Shown: positions 22,896-31,202 of the stretch, piece by piece
How positions within the stretch are numbered: position 1 is the first letter of the stretch
Layout: every line of letters starts with the position of its first letter
From: Xenorhabdus nematophila ATCC 19061
Lineage (GTDB): Bacteria > Pseudomonadota > Gammaproteobacteria > Enterobacterales > Enterobacteriaceae
NCBI RefSeq assembly: GCF_000252955.1
Contig: NC_014228.1
Location: forward strand, 4,310,701-4,374,700
Length of the DNA stretch: 64,000 nucleotides
Reading direction: 5' to 3'
Made by a program: the position numbers and the translations under genes
The notes under the pieces: model-generated
What the model saw: the letters and a program-made list of their open reading frames with translations, nothing else
The model's database searches: none
What the model was told of the DNA's origin: nothing

Positions 22896-23002
22896 AGGGG
22901 GGGGCAAGGAATCATCATCATCATCTGAATTAATTTCTATTGTGGAGTAGCTATTTAATTATATTATAAAATAAATTAATTTTTTAATTAATAGGAAAGA
23001 AA

Positions 23003-23210
23003 ATGGACATAAACAACGTAGATTAAATATATGAAGAATCATTAAAATTAAACATTGAATCACCATTCTTATCATTTTCCACTGATCCACAGAATAAATA
23101 CAATAAAGTATTTACTAAAGTCACTGCAACAGTTAAAAATACTAGTGGTGTTCCTATTCCAAAATTACGAGTCTTCATCTCCTCTGCATTAAATAATAAT
23201 CTAAATAAGT
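23003..23210 (+). pseudogene. Start of a third Ig-like family gene, cut by IS630 (copy 3)
   Basis: ATG 23003 follows the ribosome binding site AGGAAAG and encodes MDINNVD, then a TAA at 23024, then an open frame IYEESLKLNIESPFLSF... through SGVPIPKLRVFISSALNNNLNKLY. That stretch aligns with copy 2 (SGVPVLITDVITNNLNKF). The frame runs into the end of an IS630 element at 23211. So this is a third paralogue, carrying both a nonsense codon and an insertion. Confidence 0.6.
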
Positions 23211-24119
23211 TATATGGACACCGACTGAATTCAAGTCGGTGTCCATATATAGCAAAATCAATATAGTCAGACATAAGTCACATGCTCTGTAAACAGCTCA
23301 TCAATAGAGCATCTTTCTCGTCTTCTTGTGGTTTTTGTTTCAGCCCATTTGTTTTCGATAGGATTTAAATCTGGGCTGTAAGGCGGAAGCCATTCTAACT
23401 GGCATCCGTGAGCGGTTATCGCTTGTCGCGTGTCACCGCGTTTATGGAAAGGGGCATTATCCATCACAATCACTGTCCCCTTAGCGAGCTTCGGCAACAA
23501 ATCTTGTGTCAGCCAGGCATGAAACACATTCGCATTAATGGTTCCGGCAAACAAACTTAAGGTCACAAAGGTATTTTTAATGATAGCACCAATGGCATTA
23601 ATGCGGCCTTTGGCCTGCCAGTCATGTAAACCAAAACAGCGAACCCCTTTTAACGAATAGCCATGCGTACGTGGCATGGACTGCTCAAAGCCGCTTTCAT
23701 CCAGATAAACAATCGGTTTGCCCGCCTGCTCATGATGGCGGATACGCTCGCCAAATACCTGACGAGCGTGTTCGTCAGCGGCGGGGTGTTTGGGCGTTTT
23801 TTTTGACGGTTATTTTGAGTCGTTTCAGGGCGTAATGGACAGCCGATTGTGAGACACCCAGACGTTTTGCTCTTTCCCATTGATCATCATCGGGATAATT
23901 TTTTACATCGGCGATAAGTGTCTCATCACTGATTTTCGTGGGCGGTTTATCACGTGTCATACAGGGTTCTATTTTATTGCACCACCGAAACAGAGTGCGG
24001 ATAGAGACCTCAAAGTGGGTACTCGTTTGCTCGAACGTCAACGAATGCTTGTCCTTGTATGCCAGTACTCTTTTTCGGAAATCCAGACTGTAACCCATTT
24101 TGCCACTCTGCCTTGTCAT
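23211..24119 (-). mobile_element. IS630-family element, right side apparently truncated
   Basis: One end is visible at 23211-23249 as a near-perfect palindrome: arms TATATGGACACCGACT and its complement around GAATTCA. It holds the split transposase 23267-24098. No matching terminal repeat is found beyond 24119, where an unrelated toxin-like gene pair begins, so that end seems to have been lost. A lone copy of the same end lies at 61235-61252. Confidence 0.7.
23267..24098 (-). pseudogene. IS630-family transposase in two frames
   Basis: The first frame (to 24098, starting MGYSLDFRKRVLAYK; an upstream ATG at 24119 is also possible) encodes the helix-turn-helix half: RTLFRWCNKIEP and AKRLGVSQSAVHYALKRL. 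It changes frame at a run of eight A in the mRNA (23812-23819 in the plus strand). The second frame carries the DDE catalytic core: first Asp in IVYLDESGF, second in VIVMDNAPFHK, and the glutamate in YSPDLNPIENKWAE. The shift needed is +1 (or -2) at the A-run. Several IS630 elements use programmed slippage at such runs, so this may be active rather than broken; a simple indel is equally possible. Confidence 0.75.
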
Positions 24120-24134
24120 TGGGATTTAGGTATT

Positions 24135-24329
24135 ATGACACAGTATTATGATTCTGCTATAACTTATTTAGGTGCTTTGATTGAAGATTATCAAGATAAA
24201 CATCAGGAAAATGCAGATTCATTATTAAATGTGATAAAGATGGATTTAGGGTCGGGAGGTAAATATCGATTTGGTTATTTGTCAAATTATATAATTCATA
24301 AGAAAGAGTGGAATTTTGAAACTTCATAA
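24135..24329 (+). CDS. Small protein preceding an AbiEii-like gene (possibly a truncated partner)
   Basis: Sixty-four residues starting MTQYYDSAITYLGALIEDYQD. I do not recognise the family. Its stop overlaps the start of the AbiEii-like nucleotidyltransferase by 14 bases, an arrangement usual for toxin-antitoxin pairs, so it may be the antitoxin or the tail of one. Because IS630 sequence ends only about 15 bases upstream, the original N-terminus may be missing. Confidence 0.45.
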   Translation: MTQYYDSAITYLGALIEDYQDKHQENADSLLNVIKMDLGSGGKYRFGYLSNYIIHKKEWNFETS

Positions 24330-24762
24330 AAAAGAGAATATCTCTATTTTGGCAGAAGCCGTCCGTTTAACAGCAGCAGAATTCAATCTGCCACAATCGT
24401 ATGTGGAAAAAGATTACTTTATCACTAAGGCATTATTAGAATTGTCTAAATTTAGATACAGCAGCAATGTGGTTTTTAAAGGTGGAACGTCTTTATCTAA
24501 AGTCTATAAATCAATTTATCGTTTTTCTGAGGATGTTGATTTGGCAATTTTACCAGAGGATGATTGGACTAATAATAAAATTAAAAAAGTGATAAAGGCA
24601 GCTATTCAATCTGCATCTGTTGGACTTGAAGACTCTGGAATACCGTTCAGAAATGGTTCGAGATTTCGTAAGGAGCGCTATAATTTTCCCCGAATGAATT
24701 GGGGAGTAATCCACCTTTCTTGGATTTCGAGGCTATATGGAGTGAGATTGAATCGCCTTATA
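24316..24762 (+). pseudogene. AbiEii/AbiGii-type nucleotidyltransferase toxin, C-terminally truncated
   Basis: Starts at TTG 24316 (MKLHKKENISILAEAVRLTAAEF) and shows the hallmarks of the AbiEii nucleotidyltransferase family: VVFKGGTSLSKVY, the GGTSL binding loop, and SEDVDLAI, which supplies the metal-binding acidic residues. Family members poison the cell by nucleotidyl transfer and give phage resistance in type IV toxin-antitoxin systems. The recognisable part ends near RKERYNFPR (about 24695). After that the frame drifts into unrelated sequence and is interrupted at 24763 by a second IS630 element. A toxin this short, about half the usual length, is unlikely to work. Confidence 0.65.
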
Positions 24763-25868
24763 TTAATACGGTGTATAAACACAAATAGATCATGCATCAT
24801 ACTGACATGAAGAAAGATACTCGACAACTCTCACCTGAGATACAGCAATATAACCGACAACTCGTGATACGGATGTATCAGGAAGGCGTTTCACGGCAAA
24901 CGCTTGCTGCCGCTTTAGGCATTAACTACAACACGATTTGTATTTGGGTCAGAGCCTGGCAAAAAGGGGGCGATGAGGCCCTGGTGCAAGGTCAACGTGG
25001 TCGCCGCATCATGGAAAAACGTCTATTGACCCCCATTGAGGAAGAAAAACTTCAGCAACTCCTGTGTGATAAATCGCCGCCACAAATGCAACTGCCTTTT
25101 GCGCTCTGGGGACGTCGGGCCATTCAAGCCGTCATCTGGCCGATGTGGCGGATTAACGTGGCAGAAAGAACCCTGACCGACGACCTGAAACGCTGGGGAT
25201 TTACACCGCAAAAACCGTTAAAAAGGGCCTATGAACAAAACCCCAAAGCGGTTGAACAGTGGCAGAAGGAAACCTATCCCGTTATTAAGAAAAAAGCGGC
25301 GGAAGAAGGGGCTGAAATTTGGTGGGGGGATGAAACCGGGATAAAGAATACGTGTCAACACGGTCGTGGCTTTGCCCCCAAAGGACAGACGCCTGTCGTC
25401 GATGTCAGTGCGAAACGCTTTTCACTCAATATGATAGCTGCCATCCACAATCGGGGCAGTGTGAGATTTATGTTGTACAGGGAAACGATGACCGCCCGAA
25501 AATTGCTCCACTTTTTCCAACGATTGATAAAAGAAGCCGGTCGCAAGGTCTATTTAATTCTGGATAACTTACGGGTGCATCATGCCAAAATAGTGACAAG
25601 TTGGTTGGAAAAGCATCAGGACCGGATTGCGGTGTTTTATTTACGGCGTATTCACCGGAATTGAATCCCGATGAGTATCTCAATGGTGACCTAAAAAGTG
25701 CCCTTCGTCATTCTTCACCGGCAAGAAGTCAGCAGGAATGAGCCGGAAAGGTCAAAAGCCATTTGAGGAAGCTCCAGAGAAGAAAGGCGCATGTTGCCCG
25801 TTTTTTCCACCATCCTAAAATTCGTTATGCAGCATGATAAAAATATAGATATTTAAACACCGTATTAA
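24763..25868 (+). mobile_element. IS630-family element with TA duplication
   Basis: A complete 1106-bp element: left end TTAATACGGTGTATAAA, right end (reverse complement) TTAATACGGTGTTTAAA, flanked on both sides by TA (24761-24762 and 25869-25870), the duplication made by IS630 relatives. It differs from the IS630 copy at 23.2 kb in both ends and transposase. Confidence 0.85.
24792..25837 (+). pseudogene. IS630-family transposase, inactivated
   Basis: The intact part (from 24792; ATG 24807 also possible) carries a helix-turn-helix (VSRQTLAAALGINYNTICIWVRAW), the winged middle region, and the first two catalytic aspartates in IWWGDETGIK and LILDNLRVHHAK. The frame breaks near 25642 through loss of one base, after which the third motif can be read in another frame (AYSPELNPDEYLNGDLKSAL). 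A further in-frame TGA (about 25739) precedes the tail KSHLRKLQRRKAHVARFF. Two lesions make it inactive, although both ends are preserved. Confidence 0.85.
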
Positions 25869-25870
25869 TA

Positions 25871-26021
25871 TGCATGACGCGATGAGGGATATCACGCAAT
25901 ATCTGGGCGGATATTATAATTACATTCGCCCCCATAGTTTTAATGGGGGCATTTCTCCCGTTGAATACGAGAAGCAATGGGAAGAGGCTAAAAGAATGTC
26001 CGGAAGTTCTTGACCGCTACA
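25871..26021 (+). mobile_element. IS3-family remnant: OrfB C-terminus and right end
   Basis: From 25872 a 46-codon frame ends at TGA 26011 and encodes DAMRDITQYLGGYYNYIRPHSFNGGISPVEYEKQW, the typical C-terminus of an IS3-family integrase-like transposase. The sequence ends TGACCGCTACA at 26021, consistent with the CA terminus of that family, and the next base is inside vgrG. The remainder of the element is gone, possibly deleted when the IS630 element or the AbiEii junction formed. Confidence 0.7.
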
Positions 26022-26097
26022 TTTGGGCTGCCTGCTGTCCTTGCTGGACAAGGGCCTGCCCTTTCTTCAGTTTCGCAATGCTCTTTTTCATTGACAT
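26017..26097 (-). pseudogene. vgrG (tssI) N-terminal stub, cut by IS3
   Basis: Twenty-five codons starting MSMKKSIAKLKKGQALVQQG behind the ribosome binding site CAGGGAGA. They match the start of the other vgrG at 56698 (MSIKKHIDKLQKGQGAVQ), which shares even the upstream CAGGGAGACA. It is the last gene of the T6SS operon, 16 bases after vasL, and is interrupted by the end of an IS3 element. VgrG forms the spike of the T6SS needle, so this copy is dead. Confidence 0.75.
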
Positions 26098-26113
26098 ATT
26101 GATGTCTCCCTGA

Positions 26114-27514
26114 TTAATGCCCACCGTCCGCGGTGACGGCTGGTTCACGATGTAGGGGCTGGCGTTCTTCGGCTGGCTCCCCGGCATGACGGTCTGTGGC
26201 CTGACGCAGCCGGTCATACCGGCCCAGCAGCGCGTTAAAGCGGTCATCGATGCCTTTCAGCAACACCGGCGGGGCACTGTCCCCTTTTGCCGCATAGACG
26301 CTCAACTGACGCAGCTGTTCTTCCAGCGGGACGTCACTGCCGTGGCTGCGCTGGATGTCGTAGATGGCGGTTTTCAGGTAGGACAGCGTGAAACTGCCAC
26401 GGGTCCGTTCCTGTAACAGGATTTTGTCCGCCAGTTGCTGGAGCTGGTCACGGGTGGTGTTCCAGCTGCCTTTCAGCGGGGCACTGTCGATACGGGCGGT
26501 CATGGCCTGTTCCCATTGGCGGGTCGCCTGCCGCTGAGCCGGTGCCGACGGCCATAACTGTTCCGCAGTGTCCGTCAGGGTACGGGCGGCCTCCCAGGTT
26601 GCCAGCGGCCCGGTTTCCGCCAGCCGCTCAAGCTGCTGCGCATAGCTGTCCAGCTCAGGCTGGTACAGCCAGGCCAGCCGTGCCCCCGCCGGCTGACCGG
26701 TGAGGGCGTTCAGTTGTTGTTGCAGCGGTTTGTAAAACAGCAGCCAGCTGCCCACCAACACCAGTACCCCCAGCAATGCACCGAAGCCAAAGCCCTGCCA
26801 GGCACTCATCCCCTGCGGCGGTGGAGCCGGAAACTGCACCCGCACCCGTGGTTGAGTTTCGGGCATCGGCTGGGGTTCATGACGCGGGGGCGGGGAAGGC
26901 GGGGGAATGTCCGGCTCGGCCTCAGACGCGGACAGGTAGACCAGCGGCGGCATCTGCACTGGCGGCGCGGCGGGTTTCGCGGCCTGACGCGGTTTCTCCA
27001 GTTTTTTGGCCGCGTTCTGGAAGAACCACAGCAGGTTTTCCACCCGCGGCAGGCGTTTCAGGTCGGATTGCTGCAACCGGTCAATGATCAGCTGGAGTGC
27101 CCGTTCGGCCCGGTAAATCATCCGCAGGTCGCTGGCGGCAAAATCCTGCTGGCGCAGGGCGCTGCCGGTCCGGGTGTGGAACCATTCCAGCAGGTCAGTG
27201 CGGACTTGCGGCTGGGGCGGCCACAAGGTATCCCATTCACTGACAATCACCCCCGCCAGCAGTTCGCAGCCTTCGGTGAATCCCGCCAGGCCATTGAGCT
27301 GCATCCGGGCCAGGGTGTAATAAATCGCAGTCTGTAAATCAACCCCGTTGGTTTTGAACAGGGTCAGGGACAGGGATTCCACCAGTGGCCAGTTGACTTC
27401 CGGTTGCGCCGGGTGGCTGGTTTTGTTGATTTCATCGCGGATAACGGCAAATTCCGGCAGGTTCAGCGGACTGCCGCCCGCCCGGATGATGAGATTTTCA
27501 GGGTGTCCGCTCAT
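26114..27514 (-). CDS. vasL: T6SS-associated protein VasL (TssA-like, membrane-anchored)
   Basis: A 466-residue protein with an N-terminal ImpA-type domain (NLPEFAVIRDEINKTSHP onward), then a long proline-rich linker (PPPSPPPRHEPQPMPE) and one membrane segment at about 243-262 (GALLGVLVLVGSWLLFY), followed by a predicted periplasmic C-terminal region. This layout is that of VasL/TagA proteins of Vibrio-type T6SS, thought to cap the distal end of the sheath and hold it at the opposite membrane. It follows tssM by 82 bases and precedes the vgrG stub. Confidence 0.85.
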   Translation of the reverse strand: MSGHPENLIIRAGGSPLNLPEFAVIRDEINKTSHPAQPEVNWPLVESLSLTLFKTNGVDLQTAIYYTLARMQLNGLAGFTEGCELLAGVIVSEWDTLWPPQPQVRTDLLEWFHTRTGSALRQQDFAASDLRMIYRAERALQLIIDRLQQSDLKRLPRVENLLWFFQNAAKKLEKPRQAAKPAAPPVQMPPLVYLSASEAEPDIPPPSPPPRHEPQPMPETQPRVRVQFPAPPPQGMSAWQGFGFGALLGVLVLVGSWLLFYKPLQQQLNALTGQPAGARLAWLYQPELDSYAQQLERLAETGPLATWEAARTLTDTAEQLWPSAPAQRQATRQWEQAMTARIDSAPLKGSWNTTRDQLQQLADKILLQERTRGSFTLSYLKTAIYDIQRSHGSDVPLEEQLRQLSVYAAKGDSAPPVLLKGIDDRFNALLGRYDRLRQATDRHAGEPAEERQPLHREPAVTADGGH

Positions 27515-27596
27515 ATTCTCGCTTTTCTCCTTAAAAAACCCCCTGTCCGAAGGCAGGGGGAGGTTTTACTTTCAGGACTGACCCACTGCTGCGCCC

Positions 27597-30500
27597 TTAA
27601 TAGAGGGTATCCGGTAGTTTGAACTGGCTGAACAGCCCGCCAGCAAAGGGGTTGTCTGATTCGTCCACGTAGACACGGTAGGTCATGTCGCCGCCATCCA
27701 CACTAAAGCGCACGTCAAAGAAGCCCGGCTGGACGTTGGTCAGCTTGCCACTGTTGATCAGCCGCAACTGAGCCCACGGGCCCATGAAACTGAGGGAGCG
27801 CGGCGCCAGATTGCTGCGATCCGGCATCAGGGTCAGCTTGCTCTCGGTTCCGGCTCGCATGGAGTTAGGCCAGATAAGACGGGCCACGTTACTGCGGCCG
27901 TGGGAGTAATCCACCAGCTGGCCATCCAGGTTCAGCAAGGCCCGGCGCTTGTTGCCGGTCAGGCTGAGCGGTTCGATGGCAAACTGAGCCCCCAGCCCGT
28001 TTTGGGGGGTAAAGAAGGTGGTGCGAATGCGGTTCGCCAGTTCCAGCTGTTTCATCACGTCCGGCCGGATCAGCGCCTTGCCGTCCGTCCCCGTGGTCAG
28101 GTTGTACTCCACAAACGGTTTCAGGCTCTGCTGGTAGAAGGTATCCAGCGTGCCGTCTGGCCGGAAGAAGCGTTCAAACTCGCTCAGCGGCACTTCTTCG
28201 GTCGCGTTGGGGTTGAACGGATAACGTCCCGCCAGATAAGTCTTGTACTGTTTCACCACAGAGTCGTTCCATTCCACTTCCAGTGAACGGATCGCCTCCA
28301 TCATCACCACCCGCCAGGCCTGTTCCGCCAGTTCGCCGACCCAGCGGTTCAGCGGCTCCGGCAAGGTTTTCGCCATCTGCTGTACTTCAAAAATCGCGTC
28401 ACTGTTGTTTTTGTCCAGACGCATCTGCACCGCTTGCAGGGCGGCTTTGCCCGGGACAGGCGAGTTCTGGATCGCCAGCAGGTAACGGTGCAAGGCGGTC
28501 AGTTTCTGGTAGACGCTTTGCAGCGTACTGCCCTTGTCGCCGCGTTCCACCAGCACTTCCGTTTCCTGCGCGAAGTCGTGGCTGATACGGTTTAACAGGC
28601 GGTAATCGTGTTGTTTCAGCCAATCTTCTTTCTGTTTTTCGCTCAGCGCGTTGTCCGCCAGCGGCGGGTTGGTGTTATCACTCAGGATTTGCAGCGCCCG
28701 CTTGATGGGTTGCTCGCCACTGATCACCTGTTCAATGGCACTGATGGCGTGGGGCAAATCATCAAAATCCCGCACTTCGAGGTTGTTCATCGCCGCCCGC
28801 CAGGTGGCGGTATACTCGGACAAATACAGGTCATTGATATCGTTCAGTATCCGCTCCTGATCTTTGGTGCTGTACTGGTCGTTATTCTGCAAACCCGCCT
28901 CGCTGGCTTTGTCCTGATTATTCTTCGCTATGTTCAGCACCCAGCTGTCCATCTCGGTCAGTTTCGTCAGTTCATCTTTTTGCCGGACGAAGTAATCCAT
29001 CAGCCCGTGGCGGGTCAGTAACTGCGGGATCACCAGCCGTTTTTCATTGCTGGCGACAAACACATCATCAAAGCTCGGGCCAATCTGGTCACGCAGGTTA
29101 AGCGGTGCCGACAGGACATCCTGTGCCCGGATACGCAGGTTCTGGTAAACCCGCTGCTTGACCGAGAGCGCTTTCAGCTCATCCTGCGCCTGCCGGATCG
29201 GTTTGACAAACGGGGCGAAGTTGGTTATGGCCTCTTTATCGCCTTTGTCACGCAACTCTTTCCAGTCGGTTCGATCAAGGGCGTAATCCAGATGGGTCAG
29301 CAACGCATCCTGTATATTGCGCTGGCCGTGGAAGGCCTTACTCCAGCGCTCACGCATATACTGGGCGACCAAAGCGCTGTTACGCTGACTTTTATCTTCC
29401 ATCATGCGCATCACTCGCAGGATCTCGAGTTTTTCCTCACTGCTCGCGGGGGCCTGATTCAGATCATCCAGCAGACCCAGCATCAGGGCGGGCAGGAAAC
29501 GCTGTTCCAGCAATTTCCGATAGGTAGTTGCCACATAAGGCCCGACACTGCCACCCTGATACAGCGCCATGTCCGTCAGGAAAGAAGCATTTTCATGATA
29601 ATTACCATAGGCCAGCGTTGCGTCACGGATCGGGTTCAGTTGTGACAACTGGAGATCGCCATAACGGTCATCCCCTTTCGGCGGCGGCACGGACAGGAAG
29701 TTTTTCGCCTGCGCCAGCACTTCTTCACCCGCCCGGTAGTTTTTCTGGTAGAAGTAATGCCAGCCCCCCCACATCGCCATAATGACCAGGGCACTGAGGG
29801 TGGAGAAGGTATATAACTGACGGCGGTTGCGGCTCAGCCAGATACGGTTTTCCGCCGCCAGATTCGGCTCGGCCAGCAGCACGTCTTCAAACAGGGAATG
29901 GGTAAAGTACGGCAGGGTATCGCCCGCCGGCCATGTCGGGAACGCCTGTGAACCCAGATGGTACTGAGCCGAAGCGGATTGGGTGAACAAGTCATCCATC
30001 TGCCCGACCTGATGTGCGGAAGTCAGGTACACTCCGCGCAGGGTCGGGCGGTGATGTTCGTCGTTATACAGAATATCTTCCAGCATCTGGACAACATAGC
30101 TGTACAACCCCTGAATCTGACGGGTGAAACTGAACAGGGCGCTGCGCTGGTTGGCATCCACGTTGTTCAGCATCATGTCCGGCATCGCGTTGTTCAAGTT
30201 GTTCATCCACTGTTGCCAGAACTGCTCCAGCTCACTGCGCCACGCTTTTTCATCCCGGTTGTTGAGGCTGAATGTGACCCCGAGGATCTGGTCACGCAAT
30301 TTGCGATCCAGTGACTGGTACATGGCTTCAAAACCGTGCAACAGGTCGATTTTGGTCATCACCAGATAAAGCGGCAACTGGCTGTGGAAAGTCAGGCGAA
30401 TGTCTTGCAGACGCTGGTGAAGTTCCCGCACATAGCGTTCACGTTGCTCGCGGTTATCAGTCAGCAGACGCAGGGTATCCACGGTCAGAATAATACCGTT

Positions 30501-31202
30501 GAGTGGCTGGCGCTGGCGGTTTTCAGCCAACCAATTCAGCATGGCTTCCCACAGGCGGCTATTGATTTGGGGCTTGTCACTGTTAAGCGGAACCGGTTGA
30601 TCAATCAACTGGCCTTTCGGGTCAATAATGACCGCTTTTTCCCCTAACCAGCAGTGCAACATCAGGGGGATGTTATCATCCTGACGCAAATATTCCGGGG
30701 CCGCAATTTCAGACAGCTTATAGCCTTCCTTAATCAGCGAAGTCTTGCCGCTTTTTTGACTGCCGACCACCATATACCACGGGCGTTCATACAAATAATT
30801 GTATGAATCCAGATGGCGTTGCAACTGGGACTTCCAGTGTTCGAGATAGCGATCCTGATGTTCAATATCCACTCTCACCGGATCAACGACTTTCAGTTCG
30901 ACATCCAGGTTGAGTTTTTCCAGTGTCCGTAAGCGGTGCCATGCTTTCATGCCGATCCAGACCAACACCACCATGATGATGATGGCGGTTGCCAGCCAGC
31001 GGGCCGCAAGGCTTTCCAGCGGATAATCGTTGCGGATTTTCCATTCCTGACCCCACCACCAGACGGCGATCAGGAGCAGGCAGGGAATCAGTGCCAGAAC
31101 CACCGCCATCGTAGCCTTAAAGCGAGGCAGGGATTTAAATTTTCCCAGCGCTGGCAAGGCTGATTTTAAAGGTGCCAAAGATGACAAAGAGGGCCATTTC
31201 AT
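27597..31202 (-). CDS. tssM: T6SS membrane-complex protein TssM (IcmF/VasK)
   Basis: A 1201-residue inner-membrane protein forming the core of the T6SS trans-envelope channel with TssL and TssJ. Two N-terminal membrane segments (about 31-52 and 66-85) flank a short loop; the cytoplasmic domain has Walker A GSQKSGKTSL with the lysine near 153, so this copy keeps the nucleotide-binding motif that some TssM proteins lack. A third segment (LSALVIMAMWGGWHYF, about 465-480) leads into the long periplasmic part that binds TssJ. It overlaps tssA upstream by four bases. Length is normal for the family. Confidence 0.95.
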   Translation of the reverse strand: MKWPSLSSLAPLKSALPALGKFKSLPRFKATMAVVLALIPCLLLIAVWWWGQEWKIRNDYPLESLAARWLATAIIIMVVLVWIGMKAWHRLRTLEKLNLDVELKVVDPVRVDIEHQDRYLEHWKSQLQRHLDSYNYLYERPWYMVVGSQKSGKTSLIKEGYKLSEIAAPEYLRQDDNIPLMLHCWLGEKAVIIDPKGQLIDQPVPLNSDKPQINSRLWEAMLNWLAENRQRQPLNGIILTVDTLRLLTDNREQRERYVRELHQRLQDIRLTFHSQLPLYLVMTKIDLLHGFEAMYQSLDRKLRDQILGVTFSLNNRDEKAWRSELEQFWQQWMNNLNNAMPDMMLNNVDANQRSALFSFTRQIQGLYSYVVQMLEDILYNDEHHRPTLRGVYLTSAHQVGQMDDLFTQSASAQYHLGSQAFPTWPAGDTLPYFTHSLFEDVLLAEPNLAAENRIWLSRNRRQLYTFSTLSALVIMAMWGGWHYFYQKNYRAGEEVLAQAKNFLSVPPPKGDDRYGDLQLSQLNPIRDATLAYGNYHENASFLTDMALYQGGSVGPYVATTYRKLLEQRFLPALMLGLLDDLNQAPASSEEKLEILRVMRMMEDKSQRNSALVAQYMRERWSKAFHGQRNIQDALLTHLDYALDRTDWKELRDKGDKEAITNFAPFVKPIRQAQDELKALSVKQRVYQNLRIRAQDVLSAPLNLRDQIGPSFDDVFVASNEKRLVIPQLLTRHGLMDYFVRQKDELTKLTEMDSWVLNIAKNNQDKASEAGLQNNDQYSTKDQERILNDINDLYLSEYTATWRAAMNNLEVRDFDDLPHAISAIEQVISGEQPIKRALQILSDNTNPPLADNALSEKQKEDWLKQHDYRLLNRISHDFAQETEVLVERGDKGSTLQSVYQKLTALHRYLLAIQNSPVPGKAALQAVQMRLDKNNSDAIFEVQQMAKTLPEPLNRWVGELAEQAWRVVMMEAIRSLEVEWNDSVVKQYKTYLAGRYPFNPNATEEVPLSEFERFFRPDGTLDTFYQQSLKPFVEYNLTTGTDGKALIRPDVMKQLELANRIRTTFFTPQNGLGAQFAIEPLSLTGNKRRALLNLDGQLVDYSHGRSNVARLIWPNSMRAGTESKLTLMPDRSNLAPRSLSFMGPWAQLRLINSGKLTNVQPGFFDVRFSVDGGDMTYRVYVDESDNPFAGGLFSQFKLPDTLY

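Noticed and set aside
22691..22905. CRISPR or integron-like repeats at the G-runs
   Set aside because: Only two inverted copies exist with no spacers; terminal repeats and target duplications explain them as a MITE.
23880..24134. Upstream half of the long plus-strand frame ending at 24329
   Set aside because: This part is antisense to the IS630 transposase; only the last 65 codons, outside the IS, are a reasonable gene.
26714..27337. 207-codon open frame on the plus strand opposite vasL
   Set aside because: It mirrors a GC-rich coding region, has no ribosome binding site and no protein-like motifs; vasL on the other strand is a recognised T6SS gene.
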